This document shows, in pieces, positions 1 to 8,651 of a stretch of 64,000 bases of DNA. The position numbers and the translations under genes are program-made. Origin of the DNA: Pseudopedobacter alpinus (GTDB taxonomy: Bacteria > Bacteroidota > Bacteroidia > Sphingobacteriales > Sphingobacteriaceae). Numbering within the stretch: position 1 is the first letter of the stretch; each line of letters opens with the position of its first letter. The stretch is from positions 1-64,000 of the forward strand of contig NZ_JBHULV010000046.1 in the NCBI RefSeq assembly GCF_042684645.1, read 5' to 3'. Under the pieces are notes generated by a model that saw only the letters and a program-made list of their open reading frames with translations, ran no database searches and had not been told where the DNA came from.

Positions 1-18
1 TAACTGTAAATCAATTAG

Positions 19-288
19 TTAATAATTCCGTTTTACGAAATCGGAAATTGTTCGGACAGATATGATATAAATGCTGTCTTTAGGGTCAGTGATTGTCGGT
101 AGTAAGTCGATGGAATTTTGGGATTTCGCCCAATTAAGTGTTTCGCGAATAAGATTCTGAATTCCCTCTTTATTGCCTATAGAAGTGGAAGATATTTCTT
201 TTGTACAGGAATTCGTTTTTTTGTCGGGTTGACTACAGCCTAAAAGTAAAATTCCAAATATTAAAAGTGTCAATCTCTTGTGTTTCAT
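19..288 (-). CDS. small lipoprotein, possibly C-terminally truncated
   Basis: Reads as an 89-residue protein with a lysine-rich N-terminus, a hydrophobic stretch (about residues 6-16) and a lipobox ending LLGC, so it should be lipidated on Cys18. The rest is a short polar domain containing an IRETLNW motif. From memory, related Bacteroidota lipoproteins continue much further after the DPKDSIYI stretch, whereas here about 14 unrelated-looking residues follow and then a stop. That would make it the N-terminal remnant of a longer secreted protein, but this is inference. No function is recognised. Confidence 0.55.
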   Translation of the reverse strand: MKHKRLTLLIFGILLLGCSQPDKKTNSCTKEISSTSIGNKEGIQNLIRETLNWAKSQNSIDLLPTITDPKDSIYIISVRTISDFVKRNY

Positions 289-507
289 TTTTTAAATTTA
301 GTATTGCCTGCGTGTCTTTCTATTATATTCGTTGCTAACCTAAATATATCTGCAATAAGCCCATGTTGCAAACAAGCTAAACAACTAACCATAAAGGTGT
401 TTTATAACTTATCTCTATTTTCATCTAATATATTATAATTGAACAAATAAAAGTGCAAACTAGCTATCCATTTATATAATCCTTACATGCATAAGCATAC
501 CTACCTA

Positions 508-576
508 AGCCGGATAGCAACGGAAAACCCACAGCGAGTGTAACGCAGCGAGGATTTGCAGTGAATAGCCGGGACA
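508..576. repeat. putative dispersed intergenic repeat element
   Basis: Lies in the 394-base gap between the small lipoprotein and aconitase. It is noticeably more GC-rich than its surroundings, begins and ends with AGCCGG, and contains a loosely self-complementary AAACCC/GGATTT core. It resembles the many imperfect palindromic spacers of Bacteroidota genomes and may be a distant relative of the 95-bp family at 3139, 34613 and 43534. Only one copy of this exact type is present here. Nothing else was seen in 289-507. Confidence 0.35.
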
Positions 577-628
577 GGCTTCTATAGAAAGCACAAGTCA
601 TTGTTCTTCCCAATCAAAAACAAGCACA

Positions 629-661
629 TAAAAAAACCTCGCCGAAAATATCAACGAGGTT
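629..661 (-). terminator. Rho-independent terminator of aconitase
   Basis: A 7-bp stem (AACCTCG at 635-641 with CGAGGTT at 655-661) is followed on the minus strand by a T-run, 22 bases past the aconitase stop. Confidence 0.8.
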
Positions 662-682
662 TTATCATTAGTTTTAAAGCTA

Positions 683-2950
683 TTAAGCTACTATGTTTTT
701 ACGGATAATATTAAGTGCCGCACCTGCTTTAAACCACTCAATTTGTTGAGCGTTATAGGTATGGTTTACGTTAAATTTCTCAACGCTACCATCGGCATGG
801 TTTAAAACAATTTCTAAAGGTTTACCTGGAGTAAAAGTTGTTAAACCGTTAATTTCAATGGTATCATCTTCTTGTATTTTATCGTAATCTGCAGTGTCAA
901 CAAATGTTAAACCCAACATTCCTTGTTTCTTCAGGTTTGTTTCGTGAATACGGGCAAAAGATTTTACCAATACCGCCCTAACACCTAAGAAACGAGGCTC
1001 CATAGCTGCATGCTCTCTAGAAGAACCCTCGCCATAGTTTTCGTCACCCACTACAATACTGCCAATCCCTGCTGCTTTGTATTCTCTTTGTGTTGCAGGT
1101 ACAGGTCCGTATTCGCCAGTTAATTGGTTTTTAACATTGTCGGTTTTTTCGTTAAAATAATTAACGGCACCAATTAACATGTTGTTAGAAATGTTATCTA
1201 AGTGACCACGGAATTTTAACCATGGGCCAGCCATAGAAATATGATCTGTAGTACACTTTCCTTTAGCTTTAATTAATAATTTTAAGCCTTTAAGGTCTGT
1301 TCCTTCCCATTCTGTAAATGGCTCTAACAATTGTAAACGGTGCGATGTTGGAGAAACAATTACTTCAACGCCAGAACCATCTTCGGCAGGAGCTTGGTAG
1401 CCAGCGTCTTCAACATCAAAACCTTTTAATGGTAATTCATCTCCAACTGGTGCGTCTAATTTTACTTGTTCGCCTTTATCGTTGGTTAAAGTATCTGTTA
1501 ATGGGTTAAAATCTAACCTTCCAGATATAGCAATAGCTGCAACCATTTCTGGCGATGCTACAAATGCACATGTATTTGGGTTACCATCTGCTCTTTTAGC
1601 AAAGTTTCTGTTAAAAGAATGTACAATGGTGTTTCTTTCTTGTTTTTCGGCACCTACTCTGTCCCACATACCAATACATGGGCCACAAGCGTTGGTGAAA
1701 ATGGTAGCGTCTAAATCTGTGAAAGTTTTTAATAAACCGTCTCTATCCGCAGTGTAACGTACTTGCTCAGACCCTGGATTAATACCGAAAGATGATTTTG
1801 TACCTAAACCTTTATCAATTGCCTGTTTTGCAATAGAAGCTGCTCTTGATAAATCTTCGTAAGAAGAGTTTGTACAAGAACCAATTAAACCCCATTCTAC
1901 TGTCAAAGGCCAATCGTGTGCAGCAGCAGCAGCTTTCATTTCTGAAACTGGCGTAGCCAAATCTGGTGTAAACGGACCGTTTAAATGTGGTTCAAGTGTT
2001 GATAAATCAATCTCAATTACTTGGTCAAAATATAATTCTGGGTTTGCGTAAACTTCATCATCTCCAGTTAAATGTTCTTTAACCGCGTTTGCAGCATCAG
2101 CAACATCATTACGGTTGGTAGAACGTAGGTAACGCTCCATAGATTCATCGTAACCAAAAGTTGATGTTGTAGCACCAATCTCGGCACCCATATTACAAAT
2201 TGTACCTTTACCAGTACAAGACATCGCAATAGCACCTTCGCCAAAATATTCTACAATTGCACCAGTACCACCTTTTACAGTTAAAATACCAGCAACTTTT
2301 AAAATAACATCTTTAGGAGCTGTCCAACCGCTTAATTTTCCGGTTAATTTAATACCTATTAATTTAGGGAATTTAAGCTCCCATGGTAAACCAGCCATTA
2401 CATCGCAAGCATCAGCACCACCAACACCTATAGCTAGCATTCCTAAACCACCAGCGTTAACTGTATGAGAATCGGTACCAATCATCATGCCGCCAGGGAA
2501 AGCATAATTTTCTAAAACTACTTGGTGAATAATACCAGCACCTGGTTTCCAAAAACCAATACCATATTTGTTAGATACAGAACCTAAGAAATCAAAAACT
2601 TCTTTACTTTCTGTGTTTGCTTTATTTAAATCAGTTTCTGCACCAACTTTAGCTTGTATTAAGTGGTCACAATGTGCGGTTGAAGGCACAGCAACTTTAC
2701 TTCTGCCAGCCTGCATAAATTGTAACAAAGCCATTTGTGCAGTTGCATCTTGCATAGCCACACGGTCTGGTGCAAAATCTACATAAGAAACACCTCTTTC
2801 GTAGGTTTCTTGTGCGGCGCCATCCCAAAGGTGGGCGTATAATATTTTTTCTGTAAGGGTTAATGGTTTACCTACAACTTTACGGGCAGCTTCTATTCTG
2901 CTACCAAAGTTTGCGTAAACCTTTTCAATCATGTCGAAATCAAAAGCCAT
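683..2950 (-). CDS. acnA: aconitate hydratase (mitochondrial-type)
   Basis: TCA-cycle aconitase, citrate to isocitrate through cis-aconitate, using a cytosolic 4Fe-4S cluster. The 755-residue length is that of the mitochondrial-type enzyme usual in Bacteroidota, not the roughly 890 residues of bacterial AcnA. The three cluster cysteines are visible: Cys359 in GSCTNSS and Cys422/Cys425 in ACGPC. Further family signatures are GTDSHT near 158-163, GVGGAD near 176-180, and YGEGSSREHAA in the C-terminal swivel domain. The ATG start gives a normal N-terminus (MAFDFDMIEKVY). The gene stands alone with its own terminator at 629-661. The symbol is generic; some annotators would use acn. Confidence 0.96.
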   Translation of the reverse strand: MAFDFDMIEKVYANFGSRIEAARKVVGKPLTLTEKILYAHLWDGAAQETYERGVSYVDFAPDRVAMQDATAQMALLQFMQAGRSKVAVPSTAHCDHLIQAKVGAETDLNKANTESKEVFDFLGSVSNKYGIGFWKPGAGIIHQVVLENYAFPGGMMIGTDSHTVNAGGLGMLAIGVGGADACDVMAGLPWELKFPKLIGIKLTGKLSGWTAPKDVILKVAGILTVKGGTGAIVEYFGEGAIAMSCTGKGTICNMGAEIGATTSTFGYDESMERYLRSTNRNDVADAANAVKEHLTGDDEVYANPELYFDQVIEIDLSTLEPHLNGPFTPDLATPVSEMKAAAAAHDWPLTVEWGLIGSCTNSSYEDLSRAASIAKQAIDKGLGTKSSFGINPGSEQVRYTADRDGLLKTFTDLDATIFTNACGPCIGMWDRVGAEKQERNTIVHSFNRNFAKRADGNPNTCAFVASPEMVAAIAISGRLDFNPLTDTLTNDKGEQVKLDAPVGDELPLKGFDVEDAGYQAPAEDGSGVEVIVSPTSHRLQLLEPFTEWEGTDLKGLKLLIKAKGKCTTDHISMAGPWLKFRGHLDNISNNMLIGAVNYFNEKTDNVKNQLTGEYGPVPATQREYKAAGIGSIVVGDENYGEGSSREHAAMEPRFLGVRAVLVKSFARIHETNLKKQGMLGLTFVDTADYDKIQEDDTIEINGLTTFTPGKPLEIVLNHADGSVEKFNVNHTYNAQQIEWFKAGAALNIIRKNIVA

Positions 2951-3138
2951 TATTTTATGGGTTTTTTTGGTTTTATGTACGAATATTAATTTAACGGCTA
3001 ATTTATAAAAAAATGTGTTGCCATGTTCTATATTAGTGTAAAGTATTTCAAATTTGTTTATAAAGGGGAGATTGGGGACTTAAAAATAGTTTTATGGAAA
3101 TAAATTCAAATTGCAAGTCTATTTAGATTTTTAGTTTT

Positions 3139-3230
3139 TTGGGCGTTTTAACACGCCATACACTGTAGTTTTTTTGCTATTTGCTAACTGGTAAGAGCAA
3201 AAAAAGCTGCCGTTTCTGTCGTTAACGCAA
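3139..3230. repeat. dispersed 95-bp palindromic repeat, copy 1
   Basis: Begins TTGGGCGTTTTAACACGCC and ends CTGTCGTTAACGC. The first block is itself near-palindromic, and a central TTTTTTGC/GCAAAAAA stem folds the middle. Two further copies are at 34613-34709 and 43534-43627. It occupies most of the 386-base gap between aconitase and blh; the rest of that gap (2951-3138) shows no ORF or clear signal. Confidence 0.75.
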
Positions 3231-3336
3231 TTACAGTTTAAAAATTTAAGGTTTCTGTAATAGTGAAATTGTGATATGCTAAAATTTAATTGATGCTTGA
3301 GTAGCACACTAAAAGGATTTGATTTTTTGTTTATTG

Positions 3337-4215
3337 CTATTTGCTCTCGTAAAGCTTGTGCATAACCAGCACATGAGGAAGTGTGATTAGTGATAGTAAT
3401 ATAAAGGAAGTTCCTATATTAAAACTAAAAAAGTATAAATAAGCAGCAAATCCTAACAAAGAAGTTAGACTGAAGGGTAAACAAGCAATAAAGAAATTTT
3501 CTTTCTTCTTTTTAAAATTACTTGTGAAAAAAGTTAATTGATGGTTAATAGATTGCATAGAGTGCCAAAGACAAAAAACCACAATAAAACCAAATAATAA
3601 TGGAGTAATAAAATACCAAATACTTACCAGTAGAAATTGTAAAAAGTATGAAATAAAGTGCTGTTTTTGATATTTTAATAAAGCGAATAAATAAATTACG
3701 CTAATTAGAATCAAACTTATAGATTGCCAAATGTTAGGCCAAGTAAAATTAGAATCGAAAATTAATTGATTAAAATCTCCTAAGCCAACCATAGATTTGA
3801 AGATTAAGATGGCCTCTTCAAAATGAATAATAACAGGAAATACAATCAATATAATTCCCCACAAAATAGAAGGGGAGTACCAAACTTTATCGTTTTCAAA
3901 ATTTGACTGTCCAAAATGATGGAATGAAACTAAAAAGAATAGAATTAAAGCCAAAATGGGTATCAAGTACCATAATATTATATAAAGAGACATAGTTCCC
4001 AAATAAACACTAAGAAATTTTAGCATACCTATTACAGTTTTATCTTTACGATAAAGGTGATCATTAGCGCCATGAGGAATACCAATTAGGCATAATAAAA
4101 TACCACAAACAACTGCTTGTAAATTAGCCCCAAAATTAAAAGAAAAAAAAATTAAAATAATTGCTACTTGCGCAATTATTTGAACTTTAAATAAAATGGA
4201 ATTGGTGTACGACAT
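3337..4215 (-). CDS. blh: Brp/Blh beta-carotene 15,15'-dioxygenase
   Basis: Integral-membrane oxygenase that cleaves beta-carotene into two retinal molecules, supplying the chromophore of the rhodopsin encoded upstream. The 292-residue protein is almost entirely hydrophobic, with seven or eight membrane segments. Family histidine motifs are present: IPHGANDH (His48, Asp52, His53), SFHHFG (His99/His100), WHSMQSINHQ and LPHVLVMH near the C-terminus, consistent with a four-histidine iron site. Its ATG immediately follows the crtY stop with no spacer, so the two are translationally coupled in the operon rhodopsin-crtY-blh. The family assignment rests on both the motifs and this context. Confidence 0.93.
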   Translation of the reverse strand: MSYTNSILFKVQIIAQVAIILIFFSFNFGANLQAVVCGILLCLIGIPHGANDHLYRKDKTVIGMLKFLSVYLGTMSLYIILWYLIPILALILFFLVSFHHFGQSNFENDKVWYSPSILWGIILIVFPVIIHFEEAILIFKSMVGLGDFNQLIFDSNFTWPNIWQSISLILISVIYLFALLKYQKQHFISYFLQFLLVSIWYFITPLLFGFIVVFCLWHSMQSINHQLTFFTSNFKKKKENFFIACLPFSLTSLLGFAAYLYFFSFNIGTSFILLSLITLPHVLVMHKLYESK

Positions 4216-5403
4216 TTATCTGAAAATATATTTTAATAGAGAGTTTAAAAATAATAATATCGGTAATTTAGAAAAAATAGAGATTTCTTCCCAGATAGTG
4301 GTTTTTTCGTCTAAGAACCGCAGTATTTTAGGTGTAGTTTGTGTTTTAAAAAGTGTTTGAAATATTTCTTTACCTCTATCAGGATTTTGATCAAGAATCT
4401 GTAGTAATAAAATATCATAAACCTTAAAACGCCATTTACGATGATGTGTTGGTAAATTAGCATTTTTAGATATGGCAAATGCTAATTGTTGAGCATAATT
4501 GGCCATATTTTTAAAACCATAACCGGTTGTTGGTTTTAATGCCCCAGCTATTGTGCCTAAATAAATTACGGTTTCATCTTTACTGATAAACTTTCTTTTA
4601 TTGTCAAAATGTGTAGTCATCGGGATTGCACCAATTTCTATATTTTGTATGTTGTATTCGCAGTTGAATTTTGTTAGATAATCTTTTAAAATAGTTTGAG
4701 CCTCTGGTATAGTCAACTTTTCTTTAGAAAATCTTGTTAATTCTATTAAAGATTCTTGTGGTGTAAATGGCAATTCGTAAACAAACTGAGTGTGCCCATT
4801 TTGAGGAATATCAAAATTCATCATGGTCATTTTGGATTCATCAAAAACAGGTTTTTTTGTTTTAATTCTCCACCCTATAAAAGATTGCCAAAGTAAAATA
4901 TGTTTATCGCTGTGGTTATTTAAATAACTTTTTAAGTCATTATCATTAAAAATGTTTTGACTTTTAGAAACGCTAGAGAGAAAAAGTTTATCGGTTTTCC
5001 ACAAGCCATCAGCAGTTTTTACCTCGCCGTTAAAATTAGATTGGTAGGTAGAATAGAGCCAGTATATATTTTTAGATTGATTTAACTCGGCTTTTATTTG
5101 AGTATAAAAATCGTTGCTTGCAATGTGATAATAATTATAAGGGTATAAGTTTCCGTTTTTATTGTGTTTTGAGGCATTTTGAGAGTAAGACCAAATTTTA
5201 CTTTCTAAAGGATGGTGAGTTAACTTTTCTTTTGCCCAATAGCACCAGGTTCTATCGTTTGCTTTTTTCTTATCATTTTCAATAATAATTAAGGTTTTAT
5301 TTTCTAACAATCCTTGTTTTAAAAGGGAATAAGCCATCCATAATCCAGATGCACCAGCGCCAACAATGGTGAAATTGTAAAACTTTACGGGTTTGTTTTG
5401 CAT
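4216..5403 (-). CDS. crtY: lycopene beta-cyclase (CrtY type)
   Basis: Flavoprotein cyclase converting lycopene to beta-carotene, the substrate of the adjacent Blh. It has an N-terminal dinucleotide-binding motif TIVGAGASGLW (Gly15-x-Gly17-x2-Gly20), a central FIGWRIKT region and a C-terminal PTTGYGFKNM motif, all seen in bacterial CrtY. The start chosen is the ATG at 5403; a TTG two codons upstream is also open but unlikely. Length (395 residues) is normal. It lies 115 bases downstream of the rhodopsin stop, with a 14-bp hairpin in between, and abuts blh. Upstream carotenoid genes (crtE, crtB, crtI) are not in this window and must lie elsewhere. Confidence 0.94.
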   Translation of the reverse strand: MQNKPVKFYNFTIVGAGASGLWMAYSLLKQGLLENKTLIIIENDKKKANDRTWCYWAKEKLTHHPLESKIWSYSQNASKHNKNGNLYPYNYYHIASNDFYTQIKAELNQSKNIYWLYSTYQSNFNGEVKTADGLWKTDKLFLSSVSKSQNIFNDNDLKSYLNNHSDKHILLWQSFIGWRIKTKKPVFDESKMTMMNFDIPQNGHTQFVYELPFTPQESLIELTRFSKEKLTIPEAQTILKDYLTKFNCEYNIQNIEIGAIPMTTHFDNKRKFISKDETVIYLGTIAGALKPTTGYGFKNMANYAQQLAFAISKNANLPTHHRKWRFKVYDILLLQILDQNPDRGKEIFQTLFKTQTTPKILRFLDEKTTIWEEISIFSKLPILLFLNSLLKYIFR

Positions 5404-5434
5404 TGACAATTTGAATTTAATGGACTAAAAACAA

Positions 5435-5474
5435 TAAAGTCAAAGTATGATTGTAAAACTATACTTTGACTTTA
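5435..5474 (-). terminator. 14-bp hairpin between rhodopsin and crtY
   Basis: A perfect 14-bp inverted repeat (5435-5448 and 5461-5474, built on AAAGTCAAAGTAT) with a 12-base loop. On the minus strand it is followed by a T-rich stretch. It could be a leaky terminator or a 3'-stabilising hairpin that lets rhodopsin mRNA exceed that of the two enzymes downstream. Confidence 0.65.
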
Positions 5475-5518
5475 AACTTAAATACTTAATAATACTTATT
5501 AGGCAGGTTTGCATTTAG

Positions 5519-6289
5519 TTATGCAGTTACACCTTTTGCTTTAGCTGTTTCTGAAATAGCTACTGAATAGATGACTAATCCAAAACCAATTTTGTTAATA
5601 GCATCAGCTAAGTTGTAAAATAAGTCGATTGAACTTACTTCAAACGCTCCAGCTAATAAGTTTCCTGGTAATACCATGTAACCAATTGGGTAAATAGACC
5701 ATCCTAAAGTGATGAAAATCTTTAATAAGAACATTGCTTTTGCTAAAGCAGGGCTGTTAGATTGTTTTGTCAATTTAGCTACATCACCTGCAAAAACTTC
5801 ATATACAATGTATAAATAACCTAAAGTAGAAAGTATTCCCCACATTACGTTATTTTCAATACCTGAAGTTTCTCCAATGAAACCAAAAATTAACATGGCT
5901 GCAGAACCAATAATTAATTTAACTAAGGTAGCAGCTTTTGCTCCAAATGGCTTAGTTAATAAATAAAACTCAACGCACATCAACGGAACTGTTAAGGTCC
6001 AATCTACGTAACGGAAAGCTGTTGGGCTATCGCCTGTTGCAAGGTAAAAATCTCTCATGTAGTAATAATGTACCGCTGCAATTCCGGTAATTAATGCCGA
6101 AACTAAAAGAGAAATTTTCCACTTAGGATCTACAGAACTTCTTTCAAAGAAGAAAAATACTGAAGATGCAAGCATAGCCATGTACCCTATAAAAAAGGTT
6201 ATAGCAATAGGATCACCATTGATGATTCTGTCTAATGCTGCTGAATCCCCTGCTGGGATTGACAGAAAGTTTAATGTTGTTAAGCTCAT
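5519..6289 (-). CDS. proteorhodopsin, light-driven proton pump
   Basis: Seven-helix microbial rhodopsin that pumps protons outward across the inner membrane when its retinal absorbs light. Key residues relative to proteorhodopsin are all present: His74 (H75), Arg93 (R94), Asp96 proton acceptor (D97), Thr100 (T101), Glu107 proton donor (E108) in RYVDWTLTVPLMCVE, and the Schiff-base Lys233 in LADAINK. The DTE motif marks an outward H+ pump rather than an NQ sodium pump or NTQ chloride pump. Met104 at the spectral-tuning position (L/Q105) predicts green absorption, as in marine flavobacterial pumps. Length (256) is normal. First gene of the retinal cassette with crtY and blh; perfect inverted repeats lie before (6300-6344) and after it (5435-5474). 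Confidence 0.97.
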   Translation of the reverse strand: MSLTTLNFLSIPAGDSAALDRIINGDPIAITFFIGYMAMLASSVFFFFERSSVDPKWKISLLVSALITGIAAVHYYYMRDFYLATGDSPTAFRYVDWTLTVPLMCVEFYLLTKPFGAKAATLVKLIIGSAAMLIFGFIGETSGIENNVMWGILSTLGYLYIVYEVFAGDVAKLTKQSNSPALAKAMFLLKIFITLGWSIYPIGYMVLPGNLLAGAFEVSSIDLFYNLADAINKIGFGLVIYSVAISETAKAKGVTA

Positions 6290-6299
6290 GACGTTTGAA

Positions 6300-6344
6300 T
6301 TTATTTTGTTTAATTATTTTAATATAAAAGTTAAACAAAATAAA
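6300..6344 (-). promoter_or_regulatory. perfect 14-bp inverted repeat in rhodopsin leader
   Basis: Arms 6300-6313 (TTTATTTTGTTTAA) and 6331-6344 (its exact complement) with a 17-base spacer, ending 10 bases upstream of the rhodopsin ATG. A -7-like TATGTTTA lies just beyond it at 6347-6354 on the minus strand, so the transcript may start at the hairpin. It is either a leader hairpin affecting translation or stability, or an operator. The remaining gap to 6527 is AT-rich with nothing recognised. Confidence 0.6.
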
Positions 6345-6527
6345 AGTAAACATAGTTTGCGTTGGTAGGAGAAAAATTTACTTTTAATAAAATTTCAATA
6401 ATATAGGATATATATTATTTATTAATTAAAAATTAAAGTGAATATTTTGAAATTTTATTAATAAATTGATTGATTACTAGGCAATAAGATTTAGCAAATA
6501 GTATTTTTTATTAGATAATTTTGGAAT

Positions 6528-7208
6528 TCACAGAGTTTTAAATTCATATTCTTCATTTTGCCAAACTTCTAATGCTTTCGGCAAAACATATTCTAACCTG
6601 TCCCAAGCTTTTAAACTATCATGAAAAACTACTATAGAACCGTTTTCTGTATGCTTTAAAACATTCTTTAAACATTTTTCTGGCGAAAGGGAAGTATCAA
6701 AGTCGCCACTCAACACATCCCACATAATTATTGAGGTTGGAGGCTTAGGGTTAAAGGTACATGGATTTTGCAAGCTGTCTTTACTCTTGGCTCTTTGTTC
6801 TTGCTTCTCTGATAAAATCATTTTTATCTGAGATTTTTTTATTCTTCCGTAAGGTGGTCTAAATAAATGAGTTTGGGTTAGTTCTTGGCATTTTTTAATA
6901 TTGGCTAAGTAAGTTTCATCATCTGTTCTCCACCCTTTTAAATGGTTGTAAGTATGGTTGCCAATGGCATGTCCATTTGCTTTAAGCTGCTCAAAAATCT
7001 TATAATTTTTATTTATATTATCTCCAATGCAAAAAAATGTAGCTTTGGCATTAAATTTTTTCAAAGTTTTTAATACCCATGGTGTAACAATAGGTGTAGG
7101 TCCGTCGTCAAAAGTGAGAAAAATGGATTTATCTGCTCTTGGCTTGTTCCAAATTAAAGAATTAGGATAAAGTTTTTTTAAAAGTAACGGAGTTTTTATT
7201 AAATACAT
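6528..7208 (-). CDS. polysaccharide deacetylase (NodB domain)
   Basis: Carbohydrate esterase family 4 enzyme, expected to remove N-acetyl groups from a cell-wall or surface polysaccharide. The NodB motifs are in order: LTFDDGP (Asp34 catalytic, Asp35 metal), GNHTYNHL (His85 and His89 metal ligands), RPPYGR, WDVLSGDFD, and IVVFHDS with a late histidine. The 226-residue protein is little more than the catalytic domain. It has no clear cleavable signal peptide, although residues 1-15 are mildly hydrophobic. It is transcribed divergently from the TolC-like gene, 51 bases away. The substrate (peptidoglycan or another glycan) cannot be told from sequence. Confidence 0.9.
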   Translation of the reverse strand: MYLIKTPLLLKKLYPNSLIWNKPRADKSIFLTFDDGPTPIVTPWVLKTLKKFNAKATFFCIGDNINKNYKIFEQLKANGHAIGNHTYNHLKGWRTDDETYLANIKKCQELTQTHLFRPPYGRIKKSQIKMILSEKQEQRAKSKDSLQNPCTFNPKPPTSIIMWDVLSGDFDTSLSPEKCLKNVLKHTENGSIVVFHDSLKAWDRLEYVLPKALEVWQNEEYEFKTL

Positions 7209-7259
7209 AGCAATAAGAACTAAAGTAAAGATAAATTTGATAGCACAACAAAATTAAAG

Positions 7260-8627
7260 ATGACAAATTATAAAATGACTGCTAAGTATATTGCAAATAA
7301 ATTAAAGCTAAGCTTTTTTAGCTTGTGTTTTTTAGCATTAACTTATAATGTAACAAACGCTCAAGAAGTAGAAAAAATAACTTTAGAGCAAGCTGTAAAT
7401 TTAACTTTACAAAACAATTTACAAATTAAGCAAGCTCAAAACCAATTAACTATTTCTGAACAAAACTTAACACAGTCTAAATTTGCTTTATATCCAAGCG
7501 TAACTTCCAGCGCATCAGCAAACAGACAATATGGTTTGTTTTTTGATCAGCAAACTGGTAGGTTAATAAACTCTAGTGTAGATCAAGTAAACGGTCGTTT
7601 AAATTCATCTATAGTGTTGTTTGGTGGAGGTTCTTTAATGAATCAGATTAAACAAAATAAAGCCTTTTTAGCTTCAGATTCTAGCAATATTGCTAAAACT
7701 AAAAATGATTTAAGTCTTTTAGTCGTAAGCACTTATTTAAGAGTTTTAAATAATCAGGATTTGATTAAAGCTAGTAAAGACCAGTTAAAATTATCAAAGC
7801 AACAATTAGACTTTGCACAAAAACAGTTTGATGTAGGAAATAATACATTGGCAGATCTGGCACAATCTAAAGCGCAAGTTGCTACAAACGAATTAAATTT
7901 AACCAATGCAGAAAATGCTTATGAATTGGGGATATTAGATTTAAAACAATTAATGGAAATGGCACCAGAACGTAATATTGAAGTTGCTATTCCTGCAATT
8001 GCCGATCCTTCTTCAATAGATTATAATTACGTTGCTTATGAAGTTTATACCAAAGCATTGCAAATTAATCCTGATATCAAGTTAGCAGAAGCAAATACGC
8101 AAGCTTCAAAGTTTGCAATTAACATTGCCAAAGCAAATTTATATCCTACATTAAGTTTTGGTGGCGGTTTAAGTACAGGTTATTCAAGCGCTAATGCACT
8201 TCCTTTTTCTACACAAATAACTGACAATAACTTTGGTCAGTTTTTAGGGTTTAACTTGTCTATTCCAATTTTTAATAATTACCGTAACAGGTCAAATTAT
8301 AACATCTCTAAAATAAGATATGAGAACACCATAATTTCTGAGCAATTGGCAAAAAATAATTTGAATAAAATTATAAATCAGGCAGCTCAAGATTTAAAAT
8401 CGGCGATAAAAAGTTATAGCGCTACTAAAAGTGCGTTTGACTCATCAAAAGAAGCTTTTAATGTTATTAAACAACGCTACGATGTAGGTTTGGTAAATGT
8501 AATTGAATTAAATACCTCACAAACTAATTACAACAAAGCAGAATTTGATTTTATACAAGCTAAATACAACGTTATTTTCAGACAAAAAGTTATCGACTTT
8601 TACTTAGGCAACCCATTAACCTTATAA
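7260..8627 (+). CDS. TolC-family outer membrane efflux protein
   Basis: Outer-membrane channel of a type I secretion or efflux system. It has a signal peptide ending near TNAQEVEK, then two repeated OEP domains rich in heptad-like coiled coil with the typical LTLEQAV opening and QLxxSKxQLDFAQKQFDVGN helices. Length is 455 residues, normal for the family. The ATG at 7260 was chosen; the internal ATG six codons later is also possible. It sits 24 bases upstream of a membrane-fusion protein gene. No inner-membrane pump follows, so the two must work with a transporter encoded elsewhere. Confidence 0.93.
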   Translation: MTNYKMTAKYIANKLKLSFFSLCFLALTYNVTNAQEVEKITLEQAVNLTLQNNLQIKQAQNQLTISEQNLTQSKFALYPSVTSSASANRQYGLFFDQQTGRLINSSVDQVNGRLNSSIVLFGGGSLMNQIKQNKAFLASDSSNIAKTKNDLSLLVVSTYLRVLNNQDLIKASKDQLKLSKQQLDFAQKQFDVGNNTLADLAQSKAQVATNELNLTNAENAYELGILDLKQLMEMAPERNIEVAIPAIADPSSIDYNYVAYEVYTKALQINPDIKLAEANTQASKFAINIAKANLYPTLSFGGGLSTGYSSANALPFSTQITDNNFGQFLGFNLSIPIFNNYRNRSNYNISKIRYENTIISEQLAKNNLNKIINQAAQDLKSAIKSYSATKSAFDSSKEAFNVIKQRYDVGLVNVIELNTSQTNYNKAEFDFIQAKYNVIFRQKVIDFYLGNPLTL

Positions 8628-8651
8628 TTAAAATTAATAATACATATAAAT

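Noticed and set aside
481..600. Possible small structured RNA
   Set aside because: GC-richer and partly self-complementary, but it matches no RNA family I can recognise, and a repeat element explains it.
5519..6289. Sodium-pumping (NQ) or chloride-pumping rhodopsin
   Set aside because: The acceptor/donor residues are Asp96, Thr100 and Glu107 (DTE), the proton-pump set, not NDQ or NTQ.
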